Origin: Hymenoscyphus infarciens
Lineage: Eukaryota; Ascomycota; Leotiomycetes; Helotiales; Helotiaceae
Reading direction: 5' to 3'
NCBI GenBank assembly: GCA_001414345.1
Contig: LLCB01000085.1
Location: 124,001 to 188,000 of the forward strand
Length of the DNA: 64,000 nucleotides
In this document: in pieces, positions 27,571 to 38,579 of the stretch
Position numbering within the stretch: position 1 is the first letter of the stretch
Layout of the letters: each line of letters opens with the position of its first letter
The notes under the pieces: model-generated
Told to the model about the DNA's origin: nothing
Seen by the model: the letters and a program-made list of their open reading frames with translations, nothing else
The model's database searches: none
Program-made: the position numbers and the translations under genes

Positions 27571-27964
27571 TGGAATTTTCGCCTTGGGTGAGGCTATTGA
27601 GAAAATTAAGTTTGTCGATTATAATTGCAAGACTCACTTGTGAGATAAAATTTCTGGGGCATGAGCGATTTGACAAGCTCCAAATATCGACATTGAGATT
27701 CACACGGCTTTGTCGAAACTGCATTTCGATACAACGATACAGGAATTGATTTTTAGATGACGAGAGACCTGCAGGGTGTATCAATTCTGCTGGAGCTCTA
27801 TGGATAGACCAAAAGAAACTGGAAATTGGGTTTACCAGACTGGAAGCGAAAATATAGGAACGTCCCCACTCAATATTGAAGCTCTGTCTTTCAACCCCTC
27901 TTTCTTCTCTATCGCACAATCTATCCTCTCTAGTGATCTTTTGTATTCCCCTCTACCCTTTATC

Positions 27965-28897
27965 TTAAATCTTCCCGGAATCCACCCAAAGATAACTAGT
28001 CTCCCCCGCCACAACTCCCCCCAAACTCTTCATTACAGCCTCACTCTCCACATTCCCAACCTTGACATCGGCATGCACCCATGCTCTTCCCTTAATCCCC
28101 AAATCCTCGTACTCTCCCTGCCCAAGTCTCTTCAACAACTCGTTCGCCACAACAGTTGAGAAGCCCTTCCCTCTGTATTCGGGTAAAACGTATAAAGTAG
28201 CCATACTCCCATCAATACCTAGATATACCCAGGCTGCCAGCTTGCCCTCAGGGTTAAGAATTGAAACATTTGCTTGTGACTTCAAAGTTGCTGCTTGACG
28301 GGGGATTGAGGAGGTGGATATTACAAGGTCGACTTGCGATTCTGGAACTCGAGACATTTGGAATCCAGGCGGTAGAACCTTTTTCGTCTTCTCAGTCCCG
28401 GTTTGACGCGTAGATAGATGCCATAAATTCCAGCGAGTAATATAAGGTATCGCCTCTCCGAATTCCTCAAATAATGCTGTGGTGATGAGAGAATGCACAC
28501 AGCCGAATTTCAATAATTGCTCGAAGGGCCATCCTGGAGCTTCTGGGATCTCGGTATTCTTGAGGAAGTGAACTGCTGCGCGAATGTGGGCATTTAGGAG
28601 TATTGTTTGTTGAGGGGTGAGAGGTGTTGAGGTGATCAGGGAGTTGAAGATCCAGATTTGGGATTCTTTGTGGCGGGAACGGTCGGCGAAGAGGAATGTC
28701 CAGGGTTCGGAGGAAGTTGGTTGTGAGGAATTTGATGGAAAGGAGGCTGCGAAGAGGCAGTGTCTGGAGGGGAGGTTGTGAGGTGCTTGGAGGCGGTTGA
28801 AGAGGGGATTGCTTAGTGGAAGGTGTGGGTGGAGGAGAGGAGGGAATATTGAGAGGGCTTGGTCCTGGGGGTAAGAAAAAAAGGCTGGTGTTGTCAT
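27965..28897 (-). CDS. GNAT-family N-acetyltransferase (FR47/GLYAT-like), 310 aa
   Basis: Probable acetyl- or acyl-CoA-dependent N-acyltransferase of unknown substrate. Single exon. The start was placed at MTTPAFFSYP; an in-frame ATG 50 codons upstream would add a His/Phe-rich segment that looks like leader sequence. The N-terminal half is variable. The C-terminal GNAT core (about 205-310) contains ILNPEGKLAAWVYLGIDGSM followed by motif A, ATLYVLPEYRGKGFSTVVAN. The R-G-K-G of that motif is the Q/R-x-x-G-x-G/A pyrophosphate-binding loop. It ends in AVMKSLGG and ETSYLWVD, the usual beta6-7 region. No signal peptide. Divergent from the unknown gene at 29824. Confidence 0.8.
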   Translation of the reverse strand: MTTPAFFSYPQDQALSIFPPLLHPHLPLSNPLFNRLQAPHNLPSRHCLFAASFPSNSSQPTSSEPWTFLFADRSRHKESQIWIFNSLITSTPLTPQQTILLNAHIRAAVHFLKNTEIPEAPGWPFEQLLKFGCVHSLITTALFEEFGEAIPYITRWNLWHLSTRQTGTEKTKKVLPPGFQMSRVPESQVDLVISTSSIPRQAATLKSQANVSILNPEGKLAAWVYLGIDGSMATLYVLPEYRGKGFSTVVANELLKRLGQGEYEDLGIKGRAWVHADVKVGNVESEAVMKSLGGVVAGETSYLWVDSGKI

Positions 28898-29823
28898 TAT
28901 GAAACAGGTAGAGTTTCTTCTAAAATGTTCTTCTTTCAAGTGCTTTCGACCGAATTGGCAGTGATGAAGGACGAAAATCTGGATATTGAGGTGTTGATGA
29001 GCAACTCGCTGATCTCGATACAGAAAAAATCGAGACTCATTTGACAAAGCGCGAGTGACAAAAGTTTATGATGTCTTCGAAAGAATTGTATGAAATGAAT
29101 ATACCAAACTTCTGTATATATCACTTGAGATTGTTCCTCCAAGAGTCATTGGGCAAAAGTGGAGGAGGACAAAACTGCACCATTGGCGCATTTCGGCCAC
29201 CATGATGAGGGCATCGTCGCAATGTGTTTCGACAACTTCAAGAGATCAAGAGAGAAGGAACAACATCCTCACGATACGACCCAATGTGGACTAGCTTCGA
29301 CTATAAATCCCCCGTGGATCAAGATTTTCTTCCTTGCCAACTTCGACCTCGAGTAAACCTCGAAACTCGTCAGGTCGGGTTGTGAGTAACAACGATGGCT
29401 GTCCGCAACCTGTTGACATCTGAACCATTTGAAAGCCTTCTGGCTAAACCAGAGTAGGTAGGTAGGTAGGTTGACCTTTGGAGACAGAGAGCTTCTTAGG
29501 TCCCAAACCCGACCCTCCATTTCCCCTCTTTCTGGGCTAGCTTAGAACCAACAGAGTCGCATCAAACTGTCTCACCGAGAAGAATTCCCAGTATATAATT
29601 GGTTGATGTAACTCTTTATTTCTATTATTGGAACTGCTGCAGAACACTCACCGAAATAGCTTTCCAGCGCCGACTAAGAAACATCTCACAAGAACTCCAT
29701 TTCTCGGGGTCCATTTTAGGTCGAGTGGTCCGCGTGAAATATATTTTGAGGAGTAAAAGTGTCGCTTCTGCTCTGGTTTTTTCGTCTCCGATTTTAAGCG
29801 CGCGTCGAACAGTCAGATCCAGG
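28898..29823. other. Divergent intergenic region
   Basis: No gene seen in 926 bp between two divergent genes. It contains a TAGG microsatellite (about four units near 29454-29471) and presumably both promoters. Confidence 0.5.
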
Positions 29824-30750
29824 ATGACGATCGTCTACAACCAACCCGATGGTCCTGAGCCAGGACCCGAGAGCTCTAGCGATGAAGGCTCGCAATCACC
29901 GCCAAATGTTTTACTCAAGACCCCAGATCTCTTTTCCCAACTGCATCTAGTTCGCGATAGCGAAAACCCGAGTTCCTACGGGTACCATTTAGAGCCATCA
30001 TTGCCACCGGCATACTCACTTTCTGATGATGCATATCTGAGAGGGAGCCTAGACGAGAATGACCGCACGCTGGTTCTCATGGGAGCGGCGATAGAGGGAC
30101 TGGACGGAGAAGAACACGAGACCAGGAAACAGTTGGCAAGCTGTACGATGAAAAAGATCGTCCCCACTGGCGGAAAGCAAAATGAAAAACTGCTGGAAAC
30201 GCAGCTTCGGATTTTCCCTCATTTCGAAGGTGTGGAACGTGCTGTGACTGCAGATGGGGTCGGTGTTGAGGTTTTCTGGACATCCATCCATCTTAACGCG
30301 AAATGGTCGATGCCAGTTCCATTACCCAAAGCAAAGGTCGATATACAAGCCGATCCACAAACTCCGATTTTGGGAAGTCCCGCTCTGAGGAAAGAAGCGA
30401 AGAAAGTTCCCCAAGTGGTTGAAAAGAACGACCAAGATCCGGCATTTTATAGTGTGGTGCCCCAGAATTCATCTCGCAAGCTCCAGAGACGACCCACGCT
30501 GTATCACGAGAGATCCTTTGAATGGGCTCAAGCTTCCCCCGGGGCGTCATTCATACTTTCTTCCTCCCCTCAAAACTCGCCACTGGCCGAATTTATCCTC
30601 GAGATTTCTGAGCAGAAGAAGGCGCTTGGTGTCAAAGGAAAGTTGCTGTTCAGAGAGTACTGCGGTAAGGAGTGGGAGGGTGTGGTATTATCTTCCTTGG
30701 GAGCTTTGGTTTACATGCAGGATATGATGGGGTGGGATAATTTGATATAG
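29824..30750 (+). CDS. Hypothetical protein, 308 aa
   Basis: Not recognised. Single exon starting MTIVYNQPDGPEPGPESSSD; the frame is open 75 codons further upstream but that part reads as leader sequence. The N-terminal 60 residues are Ser/Pro/Asp-rich and disordered, with a PPAY-type motif (SLPPAYSLSD) that could be a WW-domain ligand. The rest is mixed alpha/beta with two conserved-looking parts: LRIFPHFEGVERAV...EVFWTSIHLNAKW and, at the end, VKGKLLFREYCGKEWEGVVL. No signal peptide, membrane helix or known catalytic motif. Confidence 0.6.
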   Translation: MTIVYNQPDGPEPGPESSSDEGSQSPPNVLLKTPDLFSQLHLVRDSENPSSYGYHLEPSLPPAYSLSDDAYLRGSLDENDRTLVLMGAAIEGLDGEEHETRKQLASCTMKKIVPTGGKQNEKLLETQLRIFPHFEGVERAVTADGVGVEVFWTSIHLNAKWSMPVPLPKAKVDIQADPQTPILGSPALRKEAKKVPQVVEKNDQDPAFYSVVPQNSSRKLQRRPTLYHERSFEWAQASPGASFILSSSPQNSPLAEFILEISEQKKALGVKGKLLFREYCGKEWEGVVLSSLGALVYMQDMMGWDNLI

Positions 30751-30963
30751 GAGGGAAGACTTATCACATAGATGATGAGTTTTAGAGAACTGGCTTGCAA
30801 CAAATTCGAGAACTTGACGAATGTTTATTGCCTTTGGAATACATGCAGATGTCTTGCTTTCTTGGGGTTTGTTCCTTGTCTGAGGTGGGAGTGGCGTAAT
30901 AACAGAAACGTTGTCTCGTCGTCGGTATATCACTTCCTTCCCTCTTATTATAAAATCGTCAAA

Positions 30964-31425
30964 TTAACTTACAGCGCAGGTCATCGCAAAAACTGCAAAC
31001 CCCAGGCTCCAATGCTTTATTGTTGCCCAGAAAGCGCAAATGAGATCTTTCCATAGTCCCTCAGATACACGCTCCCTCGAAATTGAAAAAGGAGTAGATC
31101 TGAAAGCCGAAGATTAGTCGAGAGCTCAAGCAGGAAAGTGGAACCCCATACACACCCAGACCCCCCAGCTTTCCGTCGTCGCTCTTCGTATACATGCCCA
31201 AGGAGGAAGTAGCAAGCCGATTGGTATTCGGGATGGTAGCTTCCCGGGAGCAACGGGACGTGTGCATGTGGGTCTTTAAGAAGCGAGTTAGCACTGGGAA
31301 GTTGAGAGGTTTTGAACTTGCTGTCACTTACCCTTCCCCGTTCTTGATTCTCTTGGCCCGCTGCTGCTTAGACGGTTTGCGAGCCCTATGGCGAGAGAGA
31401 TGCTGGCTTCTGGCGATAATGACAT
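30964..31425 (-). CDS. Possible small spliced protein with one membrane helix
   Basis: Tentative. On the minus strand a start at 31425 (MSLSPEASISLAIGLANRL) leads to a perfect donor (GTAAGT) and a GCTAAC branch. Further left, GMYTKSDDGKLGGLG runs into a GTATGG donor, a 52-bp intron with a GACTAAT branch and TTTCAG acceptor, and then STPFSISRERVSEGLWKD with a hydrophobic segment (AFWATIKHWSLGFAVFAM) before a stop at 30964. The second intron is convincing. The acceptor of the first is uncertain: the nearest AG gives a different frame. It could be a small mitochondrial or ER membrane protein; no family is assigned. Confidence 0.3.
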
Positions 31426-34401
31426 TTTACTGCTTCGCTTGTTGTATGGCTTCGTGTGTTTTGGTGGATGTCTAAGATATCGGTAATACGCGTGGGAGTT
31501 TTGATATTTGATTGTATGTTGTTGTTGCTCGTGTTCTTGATGTATGGAAACGAAATGGATTTTCCCCCTTGCAGCTTTTTGGGACTTGCGCTTTTTGGGA
31601 TGTGGTTTGAGTTGAGGAGCATAGTCGATACCAGTGGCCTTGTGGATTCCCCTACGACCTTCTACTTCCGCAAGTCGCCGGGGATAGACTTACTCCGTGC
31701 TGGATCTCTACGAGGTCGTGTTATGTTTCCACGAGGCGCGTTCGGTTGTTTGTTTTAAGGTACAGTGCGACTATTCGTGTTCGAAATTCGTCTATATAAT
31801 GAATGCTCTTATTTAGGTTGACTTTCCAGGTGCCGAGTAAAGTATTTGTTAGGCAAATGCGAGCACTCAAAAGAGACAACGTCCTTCCAAACATGAACCC
31901 ACTTTCATAAGAGACGTTGTCAGTACTCGATGGTTTGAGAAGAAATGTTGAGAGTTCAGGAGGTGTGATACAACAGTCGACGAGTTTGGAGAGGATAGCT
32001 GTGTTTAATAGGGGTTTTCGAACTACCAAACGAACATTTTTGCTGTTTCCCAAAAGTTCCTTGTATGTACATCCACCAGGCGAGAAACTAAACCAGGTGG
32101 ATTTATTTACTGAAACTCAAGCTGCCCCATGTTTTAATGAAGCCATGTTGTCGGTTTTCTGAAGAATGATACCTCATCCCATTCGTTCTGCGACCAATCT
32201 GGTAACGGTTCTTTCAAAATAAGGGTCACGTAAAGAGTCATTGATTGTTACATCTAATGGTTTAGTACTATAAAAGATTTTCCTTGTTGCCTTAATGCCA
32301 CTTATTTAGCCCTATGAGATTCGCACGCTTGCTGCATGTGTCGCCTCTTCAATTCCTAGCCTCCGAGTAACATTGGGTTTTGTTTCTTGTTGTGTACCTT
32401 TATGTTTTATATTTAAGTTCTATTGGGGGGGGGGGGGGGGTAAAAAAAAAAAAAAAAAAAAAAACCAAAAAAAAAAAAAAAAAAAAAAAATTGAAAAAAA
32501 AAAAAAAAAAAAAAAAAAAAGAAGATCAAGCAGAAATCTTTTGGCGAGAGACACAAGTTAGCTACCAAGGATTTTGCTAAAGTTTGAGAGAGTAATTACA
32601 TAGCTTGCGAGAGATGAAAAGAAGGAGAGCCACGTAATGTGTTTTTTTCTTCAAAATTTACAAGGTATTATCCAAAATCTACTACCTTCTTATTTTTGAA
32701 CCCCGTATTTCGTTCCCAATTTTATTCTGGTAAATAAACAAACAAGTCATCTCGACTACCTTGATCTCCCAAACCCGTTATGACTTGGTTAGACTCTCTT
32801 AGGATAGGACCCTAACTCAATTATGCAGACTGTATATCATCCCTTTCCCACCGATCAAGATTCGAGTTCTGAGAATTGAATCTTGCAGCTTGAATATCAG
32901 AATCCGAGAGCTTGATTCCAAAATCTCCACGATACAGCTTTCCAGCAACACCCACCTGACCCTTGCTGCTCTCTCACGACTGGCGGCTTTTGTTTGTGAT
33001 TTGAACAGAACCGGTAATAACCTTGCAGCAAGAGGCCGGAGACATGCGATACTAGCGCAAATTAGAGCTGTGTAGTTTTCTATCGTTGACCAGACTACCA
33101 AGTCTACATTATTCCCTAAAACCATGTCAGCTTTTGGGGAAGACATGAAGCAAGCGCCAAGTACTTACGAGTCGAGTCGACAGTATTCCCGAACATTATG
33201 ATGTACTTTAAACGAACCATACTCGTGATACATGCCCTTGAAAACGTTAGCTTCACCCTTCTCATATATTTCTTTATTGATAAGGATGCCTCTCACATTT
33301 CAGCTAAAATTCAAGAGCTAATGCAGGGGCTTGCAGCCACCAACAGCACGACATGCGGCAGATGAAGCAATGTTTCGTCAGCCCCCATTATCGGGGTTCT
33401 CGGCAACGGGGTGGGAGATTTTGTCTTCGCAGCCTTCTTTATCACTTCAAAGCTCCCGCGGCAATTGTACTATTCCATTCTTGTATTTTAATCGAATTAT
33501 TGTAACCTTTCTCGCGGTGGACAATAGGCCGACCTTAGGACAACCTGCAACGCGCACTTTCCGCATCTTCCTGTTTTTTTTTCTTACATTTTCGGGATTT
33601 TTCTACAACGAGCTATTCCAGCTTGTGGGTTTTCGTAGGGTCGCTAAGCTAATTACTGCCAATTGTCTTATCCACCAGGAGCCTCTTTACAGTGAACCGC
33701 TCCCCTACAACACAACATAACATGTATTTCTAGAGCGTAAGGAGTCATATTTCTTTTTTATAGAAGTTAACTATATGTCTTTTCCAGTCTGCCTTAGGTG
33801 CCTGTGTGGCTAGTACGTAGATTCTTGTGCGACTCACTGAAACTTTGTGCTGAGTCCATTGATGATACAGTAGTGATGAGGCTGAGATTGCGTGGCCTCC
33901 TATAAGGATCCTTACAAACTGAGGCAAACTTTCCACCCCGTTTTCTCGCTCATCATGCTACCCACTTTTGTTCCAATACTGGGGGAGGTATTGGATGAGA
34001 TGGATCGCTTAACCTTAAATCATGACTGCTGTTGGCTCATAGGAAGTGGCACTACATCCTACTTTGTTTTTCAATCTTAACGACCGGTTTATAAAGGAAA
34101 AACAACTCGCAAAACCTTCTGGGGATCTTTGAATTTCTATATTTCTTGCATTGCCATCATGTGTCGTTCACTGTTTCAATCGGCGGTTCTCTAATTTACC
34201 GTCCTCAGAACGTTGCGTTTGATATTTACACACGTCAGTTGGTTTTTGACTTTAACCTCCCTGTTTTGCTTGTACAATCTGTAAATGTTTTGATCACATC
34301 ACTTAAGAAAGATGAAGTTTCCATATTTTCGAAGAATGAGATTTGCTGGTATTTCCTCTATAGGGACCGACAAACGTAGGCTAACGATCATTAACTCTCA
34401 G
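31426..34401. other. Gene-poor transition into accessory zone
   Basis: No supported intact gene in about 3 kb. It contains the homopolymer tract at 32425-32520. The final part (33900-34400) probably held 5' exons of the pseudogene that follows, but I cannot reconstruct them. Confidence 0.45.
32425..32520. repeat. Poly-G / poly-A homopolymer tract
   Basis: Sixteen G, one T, then A runs of 23, 24 and 27 separated by CC and TTG. It may be an expanded low-complexity repeat, a retroposon tail, or a sequencing/assembly artefact. Frames reading through it (poly-Lys) are spurious. Confidence 0.85.
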
Positions 34402-35257
34402 GAAATAGAACGCAACGGCTTCAACGATATCCTAGAAGACCCAGTCGTAAAAAACCTCACCACAGCATTCACCCAAAGAACAGCCAACGCCACCTTGTCA
34501 AACTTCACTCTATCGAACCCCCCCTCAACCACAGTAGGGACCAGTATATTCTTCTTCGAAAACCCTAAATCATTCTATTTTTCAAAGTTACCACGGCAAA
34601 TATTTATCCGCATCTTGTTATTCACTCTCGCGTATTACTGGCAAATTCTCCTAGAGCGTGCCTTCCCAACCCGTCCACGCCGCAAGGAGATTATCTATTC
34701 GAAAGAAAAGGAGATAACAGCGACAGCGGACCAGGAAGAGCAGATTGTCAAGCGTTGAATCGACCAGGGAAAAGTCCAAAGATCTTCAATTCTTTAGTAG
34801 AACACGTTTTTGAAGTAGATCTTAAATACTACAATTGGGAATCTTTGGTTCGGTGCGCTTAACATACTCGTATGCTCTTGGCTCCATTTTGATCAAAGCA
34901 TTGAAAATTTCAAGCTGGTATGTTTTAACAAGATACCTTTAATGCTTCCCAAGACTAATCAGGGATTCTAGGAGTTACTCCTCGATTTCGTTGGCGTCGT
35001 TTTTACCTTCGGCACTCTTGGGTTCATTGATTAGTTTCATTGTAATACCAGTCTCTAAGCGTAATGTATTTGTGGAAGGACTGAAAGCGATCGAGGACTT
35101 TGTTTCTTATATCTTTTTGCTTGTGATCGTTCCGATGATTTTAAAGGTAGTATAGGTACAAGCTTTTATGAGAAACATGACTATAACTATGATAACTCCT
35201 CAGATAGAAGAACCGGCTGGGATTACAAGTGGCCGTCTGACGATCGATGAGCAGTAA
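34402..35257 (+). pseudogene. Nonsense-riddled relic of a multi-pass membrane protein
   Basis: Splice sites survive but the frame is broken. An AG acceptor at 34401 opens a frame (EIERNGFNDILEDPVVKNLT...) with a hydrophobic helix (RILLFTLAYYWQILLE). At 34756 it hits TGA, then TAG TAG at 34795-34800 and TAG at 34816. Beyond these it continues as good protein (IGNLWFGALNILVCSWLHF) to an intact intron at 34918-34971. The next exon needs a frame change (VVFTFGTLGFID, then SFIVIPVSKRNVFVEGLKAI). A second intact intron at 35147-35203 leads to a short last exon ending GRLTIDEQ. All four stops can arise by C-to-T or G-to-A change from CGA, CAG or TGG, as RIP produces. Family not recognised. It sits at the edge of an AT-rich island. 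Confidence 0.7.
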
Positions 35258-36130
35258 TATACGGATGAGTGGTTTCAATAAGGTAGCTAGCTCTTCTCAG
35301 AACCTCGGAGTCAGTTGTACTTTAAAGAGCGAAAACTGAAGAAGAAAAGAAAAAACGGTTGGTATAGTCGTTGAGAAGGTATATTAAACTACTATTCGAT
35401 AACTTAAAAGAGTTTTATATATAATAGAGGATGAAAAGAATAATCATAACTAGCGACTTTAGGTATACTTTGAATCTTACTCCTATTATTAGGAAGAAGA
35501 GGGTTTCGAGAGATAAGAGATAGAATTCAGGTTTCTCCTAATAATTTGTAGATAGCCTACTAAATGGATATATAACAAAATATACACGTCGGTCCAAAAG
35601 GGGGAATAGAGGGGTAAGGTCACGTGGGTAGTTGGGATTTTAGCAGCTTAGCTATAAAAAGAGTTAGATAGTTAGAGAGTGCGAATATCAAGAAGTAAAT
35701 CAACTTTGAGACTTCTTCGATGTCCAAAGCTATACCATTGTTTCGTCGACGTACGTGAAGTAAACTTAATTATAGATACTCTTTAAATTCAGCCTTTAAG
35801 CTAGAAGCAAAATCAACCTTTCATAGGTTAGACTTAGGCGTCGTTGTTTATAAGTAAACAATAAGGCTCCTACTATAACAAAGTAGGCCTCTATAGAGAT
35901 AGAAAGAGTATCGACAGTCTTATATATAGAATAAAACTATAGTATAGTAATTAAAATAGATATAACTTTATTATATAAATAGTAGTACTAGATTAGTTCT
36001 AAAAAAAACTTAGTATTTTTCTAAGCTCTTCTAGACATATATACCATACTAGTTCCTATGTAGGAGGAAATTCTAACACTTTCTCCGTCCTCGTAGAGCC
36101 CTCTCTCTCTAACCTAGGCAAGTTTAGAAT
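35258..36130. mobile_element. AT-rich island, probably RIP-degraded transposon
   Basis: Very AT- and TA-rich with no open frames, in contrast to the roughly 45-50% GC flanks. The composition is that of repeats mutated by RIP. No terminal repeats could be matched, so the element type is unknown. Confidence 0.5.
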
Positions 36131-36345
36131 CTCCAAAACACTGAAACGTGAGCATCATCTGAAAATCTGAGCTGACAGAACTAATGCGCCTACTTCAAAT
36201 ACCAACGGGAATATTTTGTTTTATTTTTGAATTTTATGGTTGGGCTTTTATGCGTCGCGACTTTATTTAGCACCCTGAAGTCAGATCACTTATTGGAATT
36301 GGGAGGCTAGCCCGAAGGTACTCACCCCTACCCCATCAGCTTTTA

Positions 36346-36625
36346 GTTCATGGGTGGTGTTTTGCTAAATCCCCTGACCCTTTTGACTAAATCGCCTGAC
36401 TCTAACCTGATTGGGCACTCTAATTACGCGCGTATAATACTAATTCTCTATTCTAAGGGGTAGTGACCTAGTTTTTGAGGTTAGGGTTAGTAGCTAGAGG
36501 TTTAGGTTAGTTAGACTCAGGCGGGTATGGGTGGTGTTCGCGACCGGAAAATGTTCTAATTTGGTTAGATGAGGCGATTTAGTTAAAAGGGTCAGCAAAA
36601 CTCTGTTTTAACACCACGAATGAAC
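36346..36625. repeat. MITE-like element with about 55-bp imperfect inverted repeats
   Basis: The left end (GTTCATGGGTGGTGTT..., with TGACCCTTTTGACTAAATCG further in) is mirrored at the right end (...TTAGTTAAAAGGGTCA, ...AACACCACGAATGAAC). Mismatches and short indels suggest age. The interior contains TTAGGGTTAG-like units near 36480-36515 but no coding. No clear target duplication. Confidence 0.65.
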
Positions 36626-37718
36626 CGCTACGACCACAAACACACCACACTCAGTATGGCCCCATCACTGACTGGCCCTCTAGTACTCAAACGTACAGAA
36701 AAACCTATCCAATGCAATTTCCATTGCCCTCCGAACCTTGAGCTCGGCCGAACGGTTCCCTCCTTTCCCGCGCCCCTGTACGAGATTGAGATAAACCATC
36801 TACCTACCTACCTTGCGACATCACAATTCTCGTACGGAGCACTCTGGCGACGAGGGATAATGGAATTAAAAGGGGGATTTACTTTACAGAGGTCTGGGTA
36901 TAAATCTGCCATCTTGTTGTTCTCTCTGGCAGGATGAGCCCGTACGGAGGAAGGCAGCCCTGAGGCCCTTTTTGGGGTGGAAGGGTTGACATGATGTGCC
37001 ATTGCTCCGTTGAAAAAGAAGATCCTATAATGGTCCCAGAACATAAGGGTGCTTTCTCTGGGCGGGCCATTGATTGGAGCCACGGTTTATCACCATTGCT
37101 CTATGGGGCATGCCAGAATCAATTTCTTGATTCCCTTGGCTTGTTCAGTAGAGCAATTGTGTTGGAAATCGTATTTTATACCAGAGCTACTCGCCGGTTG
37201 GGGGTCCTTTCATCTTTCTTATCAAGTCGAGGGGAGCCGATATCGGGCTTACTTTTGAATTCTACCAAGGGCGAAATCAGTGGTTTATACGGAGTCGTAT
37301 GTTTCACTCCAACCCGGCTATTTGTTAGAACTACGAAACAAGTGTTTTGCCCTTTTAGTACATCGAGGACAGGGAGATAGATTGGGAAGACACAATGCTT
37401 CAATTCCATTCAAATCATCACCGGTCTTCTTACTTTAGATTCCTCCTAAGGGAATTGTCCGGTGTTGCAAAGTGAAAGAAAGTAGATTTCTCACGTGGGA
37501 AAAGTTGGACAAATGATAAAACAATTCCATTTCCACAAGCATTTGTACTCTGTACATCTGTTTGAGGGCTAAGATCTCCAGCTTGTAATTTTGATTCTCC
37601 GCACTCCCATTATTCCCATCTCTCAAACTTGCAAGGTGGTACTCATAATCAAATTGTATCCCGAGTCGTCACCCCTTTTCGTTCCACTCAGCATATCTGC
37701 TAAACCCCAGTGGTCAGC
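36626..37718. other. Intergenic
   Basis: No supported gene. Frames of up to 129 codons occur on overlapping strands without motifs or splice support. It contains the 3' flank of the secreted-protein gene. Confidence 0.4.
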
Positions 37719-38579
37719 TCAGCATCTCCAAGAAGCGATTTGATTCTCATATTCCACAGTTCTAGGGTCTTCCTCCACTGTAACTGCGAAATTGTAGTTG
37801 TAGCTCGAGGTGAGTCCCCGATCGTCTCCTTTATTATTGCAACCTTCGTATCTGGAGAGGGAAAAGAAAATCAGTGTGCAATCTTACCATTTGGATAGCG
37901 AGATGATTTAGCAGCGCCATGAGCTGATGCGGTTCTCGTAATCTCCGCTGTAATCCGGGTCTCCTGACGTGACCGCAAGGTTGTACAGATATGAGAGAGT
38001 AACCCCGGGATCATCTCCTTTATTGTCGCATCCCACGTAACTTGCCATGGGTTAGAACGTGATGAAGAAGAACTGATGAAGTAATGAACTGTGACTTACT
38101 TGTAGAACTGACAAGCTCCACCGGTATTGGTTGAGAAGGAGGAGACTTTGTTATTGTAGGTGTCGGAAATCGAAGTGCTATCCTTCCCATTGTAGTCAAA
38201 GTAAGATACTTATAACTTGTCAGTCTCATACCCATACCATGAATTCTGAGAACTTACCGCACTTTCCAGGAGCCGAACCAAACACAAGACAGTCACCTCG
38301 GAACCCAGCATCAACGCACTGTACCACGAAAAGAAAGTCGGGGGTGGTGGCATTGCGATCAGGGTCCACTTCCTGTCGCTTGGAAAGCTCAGTGGGGAGA
38401 AGGTTAGGAACGCTGGCATCATTGAAGAGGCTACCCCCTTCTTTTGCCAGAACTTTTTCGGCAACCTCAATTACATCTTCGAATAGGTTGCTGCGTTTTT
38501 CGACCATTCGAGTTGGAGATGGTGCTGAGAAGGCAGGGGATGCTGCGAGAGCTGCGAGGATGATGGATTGGTACTTCAT
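37719..38579 (-). CDS. Secreted cysteine-rich protein (beta/gamma-crystallin-like) with duplicated alternative last exon
   Basis: Constitutive exons are 38579-38258 and 38208-38100 (intron 38209-38257). The second ends in phase 2 at a GTAAGT donor. Two last exons follow: 3a (38040-37908, acceptor after a TTCTAACC branch) and 3b (37851-37719, acceptor CTCTCCAG). Each is exactly 133 nt, is in the same phase and ends in its own stop. The 44-residue tails match at 25 positions ungapped (YxGCxNKGDD...YENxIxSWRC). Either choice gives a 187-aa preproprotein. It has a signal peptide (MKYQSIILAALAASPAFSA), two Kex2-type sites (VEKR, LSKR) and a mature part with six Cys. The spacing (CVDAGFRGDCLVFGSAPGKC, NNKVSSFS, GGACQFY, ENRISSWRC) recalls two-Greek-key crystallin-fold secreted proteins; that family call is inference. 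The gene lies between AT-rich islands. Confidence 0.8.

Noticed and set aside
32373..32580. Poly-Lys frames of 62-66 codons
   Set aside because: Produced solely by the homopolymer tract.
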